Counted from the first letter of the stretch, positions 1-14,225 are shown. The stretch: 64,000 bases of DNA from Sphagnum magellanicum (GCA_021904315.1 CM038919.1:7254001-7318000); one strand, 5' to 3'. The notes: generated from the sequence alone by a model not told the origin. Translations and numbers: made by a program.

Positions 1-830
1 CTACAACACCAGGCCGTCCGTGTAAGTATCGCAAGTCGCACTCCAAAAATTCGGCCACGAAAACACACCAAACGATGAGTTCAAATTCCAAACTAGAACT
101 TCCGCCTCCTATTCAAAACAGAAATGCGAGAAACAAAGCAGAACAAACACGGGACGGTAAAAAACCAGAACCAAAAAGAAAAAGAACCTACTGCTACTAC
201 CAATAATTGGACTTCAGAGTGTCAGCGCCAAGACTGGCACTTTCTTTCACACCGCCGCGAAAGAAAATCAACGACTCCATCAAATGCAACAATTCTACGC
301 GCAGCAAATAGCAAATGTCCACTTCGAAAACGGATTTGAATATTCACATTCCACGCAGAAGCGCCAAAGAGAAAACTTGAAAAACTATTCCCCCTCGGCC
401 CCCTAACCACCTCAAAGAAACAAAACAAAACCAAAAAAAAAAAAAAAATCTAAAACCAAAACGACCAGGAAAAAAATCCAGAAAAAGAAGAAACAGGGAA
501 ACGACAGAGCGATGAAGAAGAGCTTCACAGCCACCGAAAACACATGCCAAATCAATCCCGGCAATGCGTAATACTTACGAAGAAATCGGCGGAATGCGCA
601 GAAAACAGCTCTGGGAGAAGACACGAAGGGCCGGCGGCCGTCTCGACCAGTCCGCCCTTCGCTTTTCTTCAGGTACCCGCCCCCCAAAAAAAAATGAAAA
701 AAAGGAAAATTTTGTTGCCACATTTGCTTTAGAGGGCGGGGGGGAATGATTGGTACCTTGTTGGCATTTTGGTGCAACTTGATTGGTCGTTAACAAATAA
801 TTTAGGGGTGAGGGGTGCAAACTGAAAGCC
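1..830. other. GC-richer edge region, possible 5' part of a gene lying off the window
   Basis: This stretch is clearly richer in G and C than the AT-rich DNA after it, and so resembles the promoter and leader regions of the genes further right. Two good splice-donor-like strings occur: GTAAGTATC at 22-30 on the plus strand, and GTAAGTAT on the minus strand read down from 578. No open frame here has recognisable protein similarity; the longest (412-777, minus) is a low-complexity Phe-rich translation of A/T and C tracts. A gene edge or untranslated exon is possible on either strand, but I cannot choose between them. Confidence 0.25.
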
Positions 831-845
831 TTTCAGTTGCTTATA
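768..845 (+). repeat. dispersed repeat, copy 1 (partner at 20636-20695)
   Basis: The string around TGCAACTTGATTGGTCGTTA and the following TTCAGTTGCTTATA recur in diverged form at 20636-20695 (TGCAACTTGGTTGGTAGTTA, then TTGAGTTGCTCATA). Family unknown; probably part of a non-coding transposon. Confidence 0.45.
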
Positions 846-995
846 CCTTGGCATCTTCCACACTAATTATATTATTTTCAGAAATGGTTGAAATATTGGC
901 GAAATTTTTTTGGAATCTTCAAGAATATTCCATATGTGAAAATTGAAAAATTAAAATTTTAATTAATTGTTCAAGGGACATGTGTCTGAGGTATA
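844..995. mobile_element. MITE monomer, family M1 (diverged copy)
   Basis: The element starts TATACCTTGG and ends in GAGGTATA, so its ends are inverted. Inside is ACTAATTATATTATTTTCAG, which it shares with the elements at 14795-14950, 48751-48870 and 50319-50821. About 150 bp long and non-coding. This is the most decayed of the copies with two visible ends. Confidence 0.5.
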
Positions 996-2400
996 CTACC
1001 TGATGCTACATTTTCCTTAAGTAACCAAAAGTTTTGAATGAATTTCCAACAACCACAAATGATGTAAATAGGGGTACTTGATTTTTATTCAAAAATTGGA
1101 AAAAGAATCATTTATAGAATTTTGCAAAGCCCTATAGGCTAAAAAAGACTCATAGACATCAAAGTTTAAACTAGTATTGGCTGGTTACTATATTTTAGAT
1201 GAGTCCAGAGGATGTGAATATGAGATTTTTTTAGAAAACATTATCAAAAGGATTTGCATTTAGATTTATATTTCAAAAATTTCTTTGTAAAGATGATTAT
1301 GTAGTTGTGAAGTTTTTTCATTCATTATTGATTATGTATTTATTGATTTGTAAATTCAAGCTAACCATTAGATATGCATACATGTTATGTATCATAAATT
1401 TCACATGCTATAGATATTATGCAAAGACATTCAAAATTCAAGCATTAGAAATCAATTGGCAAAAGAAAGAGCTTCCAAGAGTTAGAAGGCCATTTTATTT
1501 TATTTTATTTTTCAAACTATTTTGAACAAAAATATTACAATTACATACCAAAGAATCTAAGCATCCTCCATCTTCACTTGAGCAATAACAGTAGACCACT
1601 CTACTTCTCGACTTTCACCTTTTCAAAACACACCCCTCGCCTTACACGACCAATTGTTGAGATGGAAAGACCTCGATGTCTAGTTTGTGCTAACTTGACA
1701 TATTTTTAAGTCTCCCTTTTTTTTAATATCTTTGTACATTTTTTGAATCAATGATGTGTTTATAAATGAAGTTTTGTAAAGTTTTGATGAATTGAGTCCT
1801 AGATCTATATAGAATTTTTTCTATGCATGTTTGACAAAAGCCTTCATTTTTCATTGAAATAGGTTAGTTTTGAAATTGTCTTTCAAAATGTTAATAAACT
1901 ACAAGTTTTGAAATTATTTTTCAAAATGTTAACAAATTTTGACTAGGCTACTAGACCTTACTTGTCTTTCCTTCAACAAACAACTTTTTTTTTGAAAAAT
2001 ATTTAACATGGTAACCTATTTCCTGTTGACCTATTCCACTAATTTTTTCATATCTTTCAATGATAATTTTTTTTACGTGTATTTGTAACTTGATGTAATT
2101 ATGTAATTTGGTGATTAGATAACTATTCAGGTGTTAATATAGGTGTTAAACCATATGAAAAAATATAAATAAAAATTTTACAAACAAGAGTAGGCATTCA
2201 TTACGCATAAACAAGTTCATACTTGTTGAACCTAGTTAAAATTTTGTTTTTAAAACTTTTGAGTTTTTAATGTAAAAAATGTTATAGGTTTTTAGAAAAG
2301 AAAGAAAACAAACATATGTTTTATTATTAGGACTAATTTTTAAAATAGAACACTAATGTCAACATTAGAAAAACCCTTTGATTCCTTTGACACAATTTCA
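996..2400. other. AT-rich stretch without a recognisable gene
   Basis: A- and T-rich DNA with scattered short frames (for example 1307-1525) that carry no recognisable domain and have the composition of the surrounding non-coding DNA. No tRNA, tandem repeat or transposon end was recognised. Confidence 0.5.
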
Positions 2401-2429
2401 AAATAGACAACGAATTCCATCATTAACAT

Positions 2430-5400
2430 TAGGAATTGTGGGTTGAATTCACGAGAGGAATGTAAGCCTCAACCTAACCCTAAGCTTGCAAGGCAACGCC
2501 AAAAAGGTAATCACATCAAAACAACATTTGGTCATTCGGTTTAACAAGAAGGATGTAGCTTTAATCTATGCTAAAACAAAACTTGCATGTCATGTGAAGT
2601 GGAGACATCAATAATATTCATGATGGTTGTGACCTTGTAAATGTCATAAAATAATTGCACGGTTGGAAATGTCTAATCTTTTTAAAGAGTTACATCAAAA
2701 AAATTGGGAGAATTTTATTACGAGGGTAGTTTGAAGCTTTGAGCCTAGGAGTTTTTATATTCATGAAGAAAGATTTTGAAAGTTTAATGATAGTTAATCA
2801 TAGGGAGTTTAATAGTTTGTTTATCTTTAAAAAATTTATTAACTAGGATGGTTATTCTAGTTTTTGGGGGGAGCAAAGGTGGAAACCTTGAAGCATTTTT
2901 AATTGAATATAAAAAAAATTATATTGGTACTAGGCTTAAGACAAATGTAAAATGGTTCAATTTTTTTCTTGAATTTTTAAAGGTACAACATCACATTGGT
3001 TTGAGAGACAAATAGAAGTTTTGAAGGGGTCATAAAATGACATAACTAAATCCATTTTGAAATTTCTTTTTGTGAAAAATGTCTATTAGAATTTAATTGA
3101 ACCAAATCAATTAAAGTAGGGGGCTTTAGAGTTAATGAAAGATTATAAGAAGAAAACAATGACATTACATAATAAACTTCAAGGGAGTTTTAAGGTTCAT
3201 GGCCATGAAGGAACCAATTTAATCTTTTCTAAATTCAATGCACCAATGCTAAAACATTTCCCCATTGGGTTATTGTTGGAATTACGACAACAATTGAAAT
3301 ATGAATAAGTGGTGACAATTGATGAAGTGGTTGAGGTGGCCGAAAAGAACGAAGAAAACATGGAAGAAGTTTTGCAACCATATGTGCAATCCATGGCCAA
3401 GACAGTTCAGTTTTTTATTAAATCTAAATCGAGGAAGTATTTAAAAATGAACTTTCACATGGAGTTGACCATGGAACAGATGATAAATTAAATGAACCAA
3501 TTTAACCTTCATTTATTTTAACTAAGGGCTAGCAAGACCAAAAACTTTTTTAAAATGTTATCAACAATTTGAAGTTATAAGTGTCAAAAAATGGGACATT
3601 ATTCAACAAAATGTCTAAACTTGCCAACCTTGCTTTAAAAAAAGTTGAGTTCTTTTACTCAAAGGTTTTTTTATAGAAAAAAAAAAAGTTCAAATACATT
3701 TGATTAAACTAATGAGTGAAAGGCAAAAGAAAATTTTGTTGAGTTTTTAAAAAAACTCTAAAACTTTAAGGATGTGGATGATGCCATGGCCCAAACTAAA
3801 CGATCAATGGATGACATTACTCATCTTAACATAAATGTTAAAAGGTTCAAAAAGATGGCAAAAGCACCAAAATAAAAGAAAAATAATTGAAATTAAAGAT
3901 TTGGAATCCAAAACTCCCTAATTTTTACGGATTTTGATCTTTATTCACTGGTGAAGGATGTGAGTTGATAAAAACAAAATATCACCATTGGACAATTAAT
4001 GGTGTTAGTGTGTCAATTAAAAGGGAATTAATGAAGGGGTTATCGCCACCTAAAATCCCAAAAGTATTTACACTTTTGAATGCCACAATAGCTGAATGTG
4101 AATATGATATAATCATTGATGTGCAATGTAATGGATTAGTGTTACATGAGGTGTTGCTAGATAAAGGCAAAAATTAATGTAATGATAATTCCTGCAATGA
4201 GGTACTTAAGTTGAAAATTGATAAATCATCGTTAGTCATTTTTAAAATGGCTAACAAATGGGTTGTTAAACTAGAAGGAATAATTAGCAGTGTAATAATT
4301 ACCATGATAAGAGTTTTCACCATTGTGGATTTTCCATGTGGTATTGGGAAAAAAATGGGGTTTACCTAATGATATTAGTTAGGTTTTGGTTGACAAAATC
4401 ACATGTAAGGATTTATTGGGGCGAAAGGTACATGACCATTAAAGTTCATTTCAATTAACAAAAAATAATTTTTACAATCTTTGTAAAAAGTTCCAAAAAA
4501 ACAAATGAGTATGATGATGAGTTTGAAATTAAGTAAAGTTCTAGTTTTGAAATAATTTACACTAATGATTTTAATGAAGAGGTAATGTAGTCATATACTT
4601 TGGAAGTAATCCACTAGGTTGGGACTTTGTCCTAAGTGGATTAAAAAATTCGATAGGATAATTATCAATAAATTCCACATGTGTTAACAGAAGGAGAAAT
4701 TACAAAATGGATGAATATAATTCAATTAAGGCCAAACCTTTGTCTTAATAAGAAAAGGCAATATGAGGATTTACTATATAAGTATATTCGTTTGTTTGGT
4801 TTTAGTCATAAGGACCTTAAAGAAGTCACCTTAAAGTATCACAAAATTGAGTTGTTAGCAAATGCCAAATCGGTTTGGGAAATGAAATCTAAGATACATT
4901 TCCATGTGAATGAAGAATTTGACAAATTATTGAAAACAAGATTCATTAAACATGTGAAAACAATTAGATGGGTTTTTTCTATGGTATTAGTTTTTTTTTA
5001 AATGCAGTTTATGGGTTTTTGTTTTTTTATGTAACCAAGAAAAATTGATACCTTTTGTCATTTATGATTTGTTTCTTGAAAAAGGTTATTAGAACACGAG
5101 ATGTACACATTCGAAGATGGGTATATGGGCTACCATTAAGTGAAAATGCCTAAAAAGACCAATTGAAGACCACATTCATCACACCATGGGGAACGTTTTG
5201 TTACACAATAATGTCGTTTAGTTTGTGCAATGCTCCAAGGAGATTTCAATGTTTGATGAAAAATGTTTTAAAACCATTTTTAAGCCTTTTTTATGAGTCT
5301 ACAATGTTAGAAGTTTTCACCTTACTAGACTAGAGTTAATTTTTTCAACATTTAAATGATTTAAGATTAAGCTTGAACCCTACAAAAATCACAATTGTTT

Positions 5401-5870
5401 TTTCGAAAAGGAAGATGGTCAAATACATTGTGTCAAAAAATGGGGTAGCCACGTATCTTTAAAATTTTAATAAGATTTCAAGGCTTCCCTTCCCTATAAT
5501 AAAGAAAGCCCTTTGAAGTTTTTTGGGATGGTGAGTCATTACCGAAAATTCACACACATGTTTATGGCCAAAACACGTCCCTTAATATGATTTTTATGAA
5601 TGGATGCACTTGCACTAATGACAGATGAGGTGTTAAAATATGCATTTGAATAATTTAAATTAATTCTTTAGGTTGCACAAATCTTTTACACCCTAAAATT
5701 GAACATGCTAGTTTTAAAATATTGTAATGCATTTGGAAAAGTGATGGGGAGTTCGAATTGTCCCAGTGGATGAAAATGGGCATGACCATCCCATTCATTT
5801 TGTTAATGAGCATTCAATTTTACAAGAAATTACTAAAGTTAGACAAAAAGACACAATAGGATTTCATAAT
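2430..5870 (+). mobile_element. decayed Ty3/gypsy-type LTR retrotransposon fossil, internal region
   Basis: Parts lie in the expected order on the plus strand. There is a gag-like stretch around 3300-3500 and a zinc-knuckle-like patch near 3570-3625. A short aspartic-protease-like region follows near 4080-4180. Reverse-transcriptase similarity runs over about 4680-5470, seen in phrases such as FITPWGTFCYT and FSLCNAPRRFQ, and an RNase H-like tail lies near 5600-5870. Gene order and the RT phrases are those of the Ty3/gypsy group. It is badly broken, with many interruptions along its length, and no flanking LTR pair or target duplication was found, so the limits are approximate. The AT-rich decay suggests an old insertion. 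Confidence 0.7.
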
Positions 5871-6347
5871 TTTGTTGGTATTTGAAACCATAGATTTTTC
5901 ATGTTTTTCAACTTTGATTTCTACCTTTGAAACTACATATTTTTTATATGATTCAATTATAAGTAAAGAAGAAAGTGTGGATTTGAAGAAGAAACATGAA
6001 TTTTATTCTATATTTGTTGTGTTTTGGCTCTTTGATAATCTAACTGTATTTTGACTACAAATTATATTTTAAAGAGGAAATAGAATTTGAGTAGAATGAA
6101 CAATAGTTGTAAGAAAAAAATTGTGTGATTTTAATTATTTTGAACAACTGAAACCAGATATTGTAAATGTTAAAATGAATAATTGAAATGAAATTTGTAT
6201 TGTTTTAAGTAGGCATAACGCAATTATAGGATAGAATCTATGCCTACCACTAGTTATAAAACTTGTATTTCATGGACAATGGGAATGCGAACACATGTCA
6301 TAATTGTAAATATGAAAGTTATACGTTAATTGTAGAAAAGTTACTCA

Positions 6348-6510
6348 CACTAGTAGAAATCAGCCAAATTGTAACCACCTTTTTTGCAACTACATGCGAC
6401 TAATTGTCATTTGTGACTACCTTTGGGAGTATTTGCAACTATGGGATTAAATTGAACATTTTTGCAACTTTGGTGCAACTAAATTGCGACTAATTTTGCA
6501 TTGATCCACA
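6348..6510 (+). mobile_element. CACTA (En/Spm)-like terminus with subterminal repeats
   Basis: The string CACTAGTAGAAAT at 6348-6360 matches the usual terminus of plant CACTA transposons (CACTA followed by A/T-rich GAAA). Directly inside lie clustered short motifs of the kind TTGCAACTA, TGCGACTAA and GTGACTA at about 6370-6500, as expected for subterminal transposase-binding repeats. I did not find a matching inverted end or a recognisable transposase, so this is either a lone end or one end of an eroded element. Confidence 0.4.
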
Positions 6511-9500
6511 GATCCAGATGATCTTAAAGCTTATCTTCATCCATGAATAAAGTGATATGTCCCATTATTCACATTTCCCCACCCAATTAATCGCACACCT
6601 AAACATAATATATGGTGCATTAGGGGTATTTCTATATGTATGTATTAAAATTGTATTTAAAATGAATTATACATATAATACAAATATATTAATCCATATA
6701 GTAGCCTTGTATATGTATGTGTATTGTGGGTCAATAAATCTTTTTTTGAGTGTAATTTTAATATAATGGTAGAAAAAAGGGGAATTTTGCCAAAGTCCAA
6801 CCAACAGAAGTCAATACAACTACTTAAGCCCTATTTATATCTAATATCTATTTATCCTAAAATCATTTGGGGTTGGCTACTACACTACAATGTGGGTTTG
6901 TGACCAAGTTAAAAAGCAAAAACTATGACTCCTACAATGCACAATTGTTTTATTAACACAAGCTCATAATGATTTTATTTGTCCAACCATTGTACAACTA
7001 AAATGTTTAATGGGAACTTCATCAACAAACTCATTCCACAATTTGAGAAATTAGAGAACCTTCTTAGTCACACAATCTTACATTTCTTTTTTTCCCCTCT
7101 GCACTTTGACATGTGATCATACCCAAGTTTAACTATAAATACTCTTTGTAATTGCAATAGTTTTGGATTCAACTAGAATGTTCTCATCTACCCCACTTGT
7201 CCTACTACTACAATTTGAAAGTTGGCCATGTTATTGACTTTCCCACCAACTTTGTGAGAAGTTCCACTATGAATCTTGTCTCTATGATGATGTGGACATA
7301 GGTAAATCTCCAACTTTGATTGCAACACCCATTGTTTATACTAAAGGTGATGTAGTTACCAAATACCCTCAATTCTAGCCCCTGCATAAACCAAATAATA
7401 AATAAAATTATAAACTTGAATCACTTGCATATCATGGGTAACTTTGAACTAATGTAGTGTAATCTCATGTCCACACATTTCTTGCACCAAACACTCACCA
7501 TAATCACAATTTCTCACATGCATTAGTTGTAACAAAATCACAAGTTAAACACATTAACCCAATAGTATACAATGAAATTGATATTTGTGAAAACATAAAT
7601 AATGAATAAAAAATCAAGGTTGTGAATAAGGTAGATGTGGAACAGACCTCATACAATGAAAGGCATGGCAACCTATGGTTTCACTATAGAAAGTCGATCC
7701 CTTGATGGTCATTTCAATTGGGGGCATACACAAGTAACCCTGCATCCCATATCCACTACATGTAACCAACATGCTTCTATGGCCAAGACATATTGGTGCT
7801 TGATTGCCTGACACATTCAAACATATGTCCGAGTAAAGCATGTGACCATGTGTACATTAGTGTAAGGTGAAATTACTATTACACAACAAGGTTAAAAATT
7901 TGCGAATGTGGGAAGATTGGTATTCATTAGCCCTGGTGGATTACTTTATATAGCCTGGCTCCGGAGCTTGCTGCGTTGCGATATATTCGGTCCTAATTTA
8001 TGGGCCATGATACTTACATGTGTGGAAGTCATTAATATATGACAAGGAACAATGGTCATTATGGTTACTTGACCACTTGATAATGCCAAGGCAATGATCT
8101 AAGTGTGTAACATTATTTGACATTGTGAATGGAAAAGTACTTGCAAAACTTGCAAGATCAAAACTTGTAGATGTTTGTTTTAGTTGAACCTTTTACTCTC
8201 CTTGCTTGAGCTCTTGAAACTAATTTAGTCTTTTTTGATATTAGAATGACTCATTTTGATGTGCATGTCTTAATTGCAGTTTGTTTTAACAAATTAATCC
8301 ATGTTTGATGTCCTTTACTCATCCTGCACCAACCCCTTTCACACTACACCAATCTATGTAAAAGACCAAGGATTATGACATTTTCCTTTCCTTGACAAAT
8401 TGGTTAGATGTAATCTATATAAAGTATATCCCACTAACAACTTGTCCACTACCAAATAAAGAGCAAGATAGAAAGATTATCCTCATTGCATTCTAGTACA
8501 AGACATTACCATCAACTACTTGAACCAACAAGAAAGGACTAAGGCTTGAATACATATAAGTTTTGCGATGAAGTTTAAACAACCTCCCTATTAGGAATTA
8601 GAGTGTGTACAAACATTTAGTTCCTTAGCCTAAGTTAATAATGGAAATTAACTAAACCAATCATATGAGCTCATGCTACATATGGATAAAGTCTGCCAAA
8701 ATTATGCCATGGTACAAAAACATGGCCTTGTGCTTATGCACATATAGTATGGAAACTAATGATAAGTTCACTAAAGACCGTAAACTTGAAACCTAACCCA
8801 TTAACTACCCATTTTGTCTTTTACAAAAATTGACCTTTCCATACTAAACTACTACCCACTACATCTTGCAACTTCAATTGAGGGGGATCATCATCCTCAT
8901 TTGTCACAAGTAATGGAATATTGCCAGAACCTTCCATGATTTCACCAAGTTGGACCCAAAATTGCACAACTTCAATGGTAATGCCATGGTGCAAGCCTTC
9001 GAAGTGCATTATCCCATTCATTGTGTCCATCACATGCCCCATCTATTTTTCCATTTTTTGTCACCTCCACTTTGTAAGGTGGCAATGATGCCTTCCTCTG
9101 CTTTTCAACTTCACATTTTAATGTTCTTTTTGCATACCTTTGGTTTGCTCGAATTTTTTCCTTGGACAAGTATGTGCAATAGGTTTTTCCACCTTTATAC
9201 CTTCAATAGTTGTAGGAATGGTTATTGATTAGGACCTTGCACATACTTGAACAAATGTTTGGCCTATCCTAACCCCATGGGCCTTTGGTGGTTACATAGA
9301 TGTATTGTAGCAAAATCCAGGCCCATGCTAGTTTTGGGGTTGATTGTGCAAGCATGTACCTTGGGAACAATTTTGCTAGTGTCCTTGACAACCTCCATGT
9401 CTTAATTGCCCGCAATGCCCAGACTGTGGTGGGCATTCTTATTGCCCATAAGTTGATTTCCATGTTTGCCCACTATAACTTGATGTGAAGCCCCCTTGTT

Positions 9501-12500
9501 TGTGGAGGAGCTGTCCTTCTATTGGGACAAGCAAGCTAGCTCCCCCTTCACACCTTTGTGAATGGGCTATTGTTGCAAATTCTCTTTACATTTGTTTTAT
9601 GCCCTGGCCAAATCCACATACATGTTAGCAACTATTTCATGTTCACCTAATTAATAATGCCTTCTATAGATAATAAGTTCACATCCAAATGTTTTCCCCA
9701 AATAGGGTTTTCTCATTTTGCACATCCATCTCAATACATCAATATCAATGAATTAAAATGATTAATCAACAAGACACAATAATAGCAAATTGTTGTAGCA
9801 ATATATGAGTGACCAACCATGAGTAAGAGATGTACATGGCAATATTCTAGTGCTAACATCTAAAAAAATTTATAATGTATGTTCAATAATCAACAATGCA
9901 TATAACTATGAATGAATACCCAAAAAATTTCATTGACTTTCTCAATTCCTACAAGTGTATATAGGTCCAATTCAAAGCATTAACCAATGTAGATTCATAG
10001 GGAATTTGGTTGCTAACATACCATCCACCCTTGTGCATGAAATTCACATCAAAGGTTGTGTTGTCAAGGATGCATTTGCAACTTTTGATACAACATTGAA
10101 ACCAAATAGTCTTATTTCAATAGGGCCTTGATGACCTAACTAAGTGTGGAAATGTTCATCCATAAGTTCCCTTTAGGTTTTATGCCCCTTGACAACAAAA
10201 AGGATTGGATGTATGTGCATACAACTTCAAACAATATTATAATGGAAATGTGCCACCTAGGAAAACACCTTCTCTTGCTTCAACAATCAAACACCGTGAC
10301 TAGGCTATATGTCACTTGATAGTATACAAAATACTTAGATAGGTCTAGAATAGGTTAAGGAACTATTTGTTAGTTCAATGAACACAAATACCCATACAAA
10401 AATTAGAAAGAGCCCCATACAGAAACTGTTTGGGACCCACTATTAGTCTATTGATGTTGCGTGAACAAATGGAAGTGGAAACAACACAATCTATTGTCAA
10501 TTTGTATGTTGTTACATACAATAATAATGCACCAAGTGAACATGTCAGGTGATTGGAGGACGAGCACAAGTCTTGTGGCAAATGGCCATGGTTGCTTTTA
10601 GAAGAATGTATATACTAGCAAACAATAGTTGTTTTATCAGGTTGGAACACCATGCAATATCCTTTCTAGCAATATTATCTATAGCACATCTTTGAAGAAC
10701 CAAGATGCACCAAAAAAAACAAACTTGCCTACCATCAAGGCATAATGAATGCTAGTGATTTCCGATCACTGCTCCCACTGACTTCATCAGCACCTGATGC
10801 GTAGACAAGTATACATATTCAATTCAAATCAAGTTGAACAATTTTGTACAAAACTTTGCAACATGTTGCTTTTTGACTTGTAGAAACAAAATGAACAATC
10901 ACTCATGACATTATTTATTTCTGCCAAGGGATATGACTATTAGGAAAAACATTTTCAGTTACTACCATGTTACCACATCTAATTCCTTTGCAAAAAGATC
11001 GGAGAATAAACAAGATGAACTCAATTGGTCAATTGGAATATATTAGAATTCTACAATGTAAGATGTGGTATAATTACTGCCATTATACAAATTATAACCA
11101 TCATACAAATTATTACCATATAGAATTTTCAACCTCATTCGTGTTTTGTTACCATAAGAATTACTGTCATTCACAAACTGATCATAATTGCAGCATTATC
11201 CTTTTAATGATTAGAGATTAAAGGAAACAATTGGTAATATAAAACATCTCCCTATTGATCCTTTCAACATAACACACTAAAAACACATTAGAGGCCATGA
11301 GAAGAAGACAATAGCACAAGAGGATGATCTAGGTATAACAAAAGTAGATGAAGGTAATTGAATTGGCTAGAATGAAGCTTGGAGCAAAGCAAGTCAACAT
11401 TCTACTAGAAAATATGGATTTACAGAAGAAATATATGCAACTACATAGTCCTCCTAGATGATGTTGAAGAAACTGTTGCTACGAATGTCAAAACAACTCA
11501 ACATTTCAGTGATGTTGAACTTGATGTACAAAAGGCGCATATATTTATAGAATATATGCAAAAGACCAAACTTAACACAAGCATAAATACATGGTAATAA
11601 GTCTATTAGTGTCATTCCCAAAGTACCCTACCATCAACTTATCATGGGTACATTTGCAGCAAGATTCAAACTTGCTTCTCAAATGAAGGAATGACAACAT
11701 TGCTTATGTTATGTTGTTAATGATGCAGTCCTGTTGAAACTACAAACATCGCATACTCATGAAATTGAGGAGATTTGGAGTGCAAACTCATGTAAAAGCT
11801 CCTTATGCAATCTCATGCCAAAAAAGAAATTTGGAAACAACATCACATTCCTTTGAACACAATGCTTGTATCATATTAGTGGATTAAGAACAAGACTCTT
11901 GAATTATTTAAAAGGTCTCAATGATCCAATAATAATACGAGTTAGATCAAAACCATTGCAACACCACTTTTGCAAAAGCAACCAAGGTAGACAATTATCA
12001 ATTCACACATTAGAAGACCACAAGCAATGATGTCACAATGACATTATGACACATTTGTTGTATTAAAAACAAAAACTCCTACAAAACCCATAGCTAACAT
12101 TTTATTTGCATACAGATTAAATCAATTTAAATTTAACAAAAATTTAATTAATACAACCATCTTTTGAATCTTCACACCAATTGATACAGTCACAAGCAAT
12201 CAACAATAGTTAACAATTTTAGTAACTAGCAAGGTTGGTGCAAGGAAGTCTTTCACAGACCATAGGAAGCCTTAACCAAACTGAGAAATTGTAGTAACAA
12301 AGATTGCAAGTTCAATAACTTGAGACATAATACACATGGGCAAAAGAGGCAGGAAAGTTCCATCATCAACTTGTTTCAACTCATTTATCATGCAAAGGAA
12401 AACAAAGGCAAGGGTTTTCCTACATTAACATCAACAAGAATACACACAAATGAGGATTGGTTTATTCACCTCTTTCATAGTGGATGTTGCAGCTTGTGGT

Positions 12501-13300
12501 GTAACAACCTTTCTACTGACATTAATGTCTTCATCTTCATCTTCTTTTGTAGCAGGGGTCTTTGACAAATACTCAGAGTTGGAGGTGTCCTTTTCACTTT
12601 CTTTGGACGTCAATGCTAATGACCCCTTTCTTCAGCTGTGCTATTGCGTGGTTTCCAAATAGTGCACACACTTCTTTTTTGTGCTTTTACTTTTACAATC
12701 CCGTCTTCGTAAAGATGGGTGGACTTGTTCGACTTCTTCTTAGGGCGCATCACATTTGAATTTCCCTTCCTATAATATGCCCTCGATATTAAGAACTTAC
12801 ACCCACAACTATAACTACACTCCAAATAATTATTTCATTTGGACACATGCCACACATTACCTAAAAACCACAAACCTTACCGAATGTGTAAGAACAAAGA
12901 ACCTTAACAAATGATTGTTGTTAAGCACTTTGGGTTACTTGCACATTATTGTATCACTCTGTAATCTAAACTATCTAGGCAAACATTTGCATACTTATGA
13001 AGACAATAGAAGATGTAGAAACCAAGCTGTGAAAACAACATGTAGTAGGAGAAGGGTTGTACAACTTACAATGCTTCAACTGCTTTGACAAGCCCTACTC
13101 TAACTAGCTCTTTCTACAGTTCAACAACACAATGATCACATGCTACTTGATAGGGATTATTAGCCATAGCTTTGTTAGTAGCATCATTCAATTCCAACGT
13201 TGTCAAAACATTGCCATTATCACCTTCATCTTGTTTTGTCATGTTCGCCGTCATCACTGTTTAAAGTACATTACATTGCAGAAAGGGCGCCAAACGTCTC
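6511..13300. other. gene-poor AT-rich region, probably decayed transposon DNA
   Basis: No frame longer than about 90 residues is seen and none shows a family motif. Small minus-strand frames at 7614-7841, 8821-9042, 8972-9169, 9269-9463 and 12431-12825 could be debris of a transposon gene, but I cannot assign them. Base composition is uniform apart from slightly GC-richer patches at 8900-9600. Confidence 0.45.
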
Positions 13301-13303
13301 AAT

Positions 13304-13337
<34 letters not shown>
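13304..13337 (+). repeat. 34-base poly-G tract
   Basis: An uninterrupted run of G from 13304 to 13337. A second G-rich string with four G runs sits at 13846-13870. Both could fold as G-quadruplexes. The exact length of such a homopolymer is often unreliable in assemblies. Confidence 0.9.
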
Positions 13338-13338
<1 letters not shown>

Positions 13339-13344
13339 ATTTAG

Positions 13345-13545
13345 CATTTCACCAAGGATTTTGTGTTTAGATTCACTATATAGTATAATAGGTTAAGGGA
13401 TGAAGGATTTTTTTCTTAAAGGGATTTTTTGAAGATTATATTTTTGCATGGCAAAATATTTAAGTTTTCATAATTCTTCTTTTGCTTTAAGATACTATTT
13501 CATGTAAATGGCAAGCCCACAATGTGACACACCCATTCTTCTTTT
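13345..13545 (+). repeat. dispersed repeat, copy 1 (partner at 20810-21095)
   Basis: Shared blocks include TTGTGTTTAGATTCA, GGATTTTTTGAAGAT, TTTTCATAATTCTTCTTTTG and CACAATGTGACACACCC, in the same order as at 20810-21095. The other copy has extra sequence in the middle. Non-coding; family unknown. Confidence 0.6.
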
Positions 13546-14225
13546 GGTCTTTAATCCCTATGTTGATTTTCTTTCTACCCTATTTTACCTATTGTAAACT
13601 GTGCAAAAAAATCCTAAACAATGTTCAAAAACCACAATCTAGTTGCAAAAATGGATTACATCAACCAGCCAGTTTGGAATATTGACACTGCGTAGACCCA
13701 ATATATATAATGTTTTTTACAAGGGGTATTATTAGCCCATGCCAAAAATCGTGAAAAACTTTTTTGAGAAGAAAAATTTCATGCAACCAATAGGAAGGCT
13801 CAAACATGCATTCAAGACACCTTGTTTTTTTAATCTTCTAAATTAGGGGGGGGAGCGGGGGGGTGGTGGGCAAGGATTTTTTGTCATAGTTTTCAATGTG
13901 TTCCCACTCTGTTCCCTTTAAATTTTTAATGGGTTCCCATTAAGTTCCCAACATGTTTCCTAGGTTCCCATGGTGTTCACCAATGTGTTTTTAATAACAC
14001 CTCATGTATCCCATATGGTTTGGCAAATGTCGTCCTCCAAATGGGGGTAACATTATACTTCAAAATAAAACCTTTCATTATGGAGAGCCTCCATAGTTTC
14101 ATTTGATTTGAATTATTGACTAATCAAATTGGCTGGTTGCCCAAAAAAAAATTTACATGGGAGACACCTCATCTAAATAATAAGAGAGGTGTTGGTAGTT
14201 TCTAATTTTTCCTTGTGTTTCAATG

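Noticed and set aside
412-777. 121-codon minus-strand frame near the left edge
   Set aside because: Low-complexity Phe-rich translation of homopolymer tracts.
8821-9463. Group of small minus-strand frames as a transposase gene
   Set aside because: No conserved transposase motif could be read, and the frames do not join into a family-like protein.
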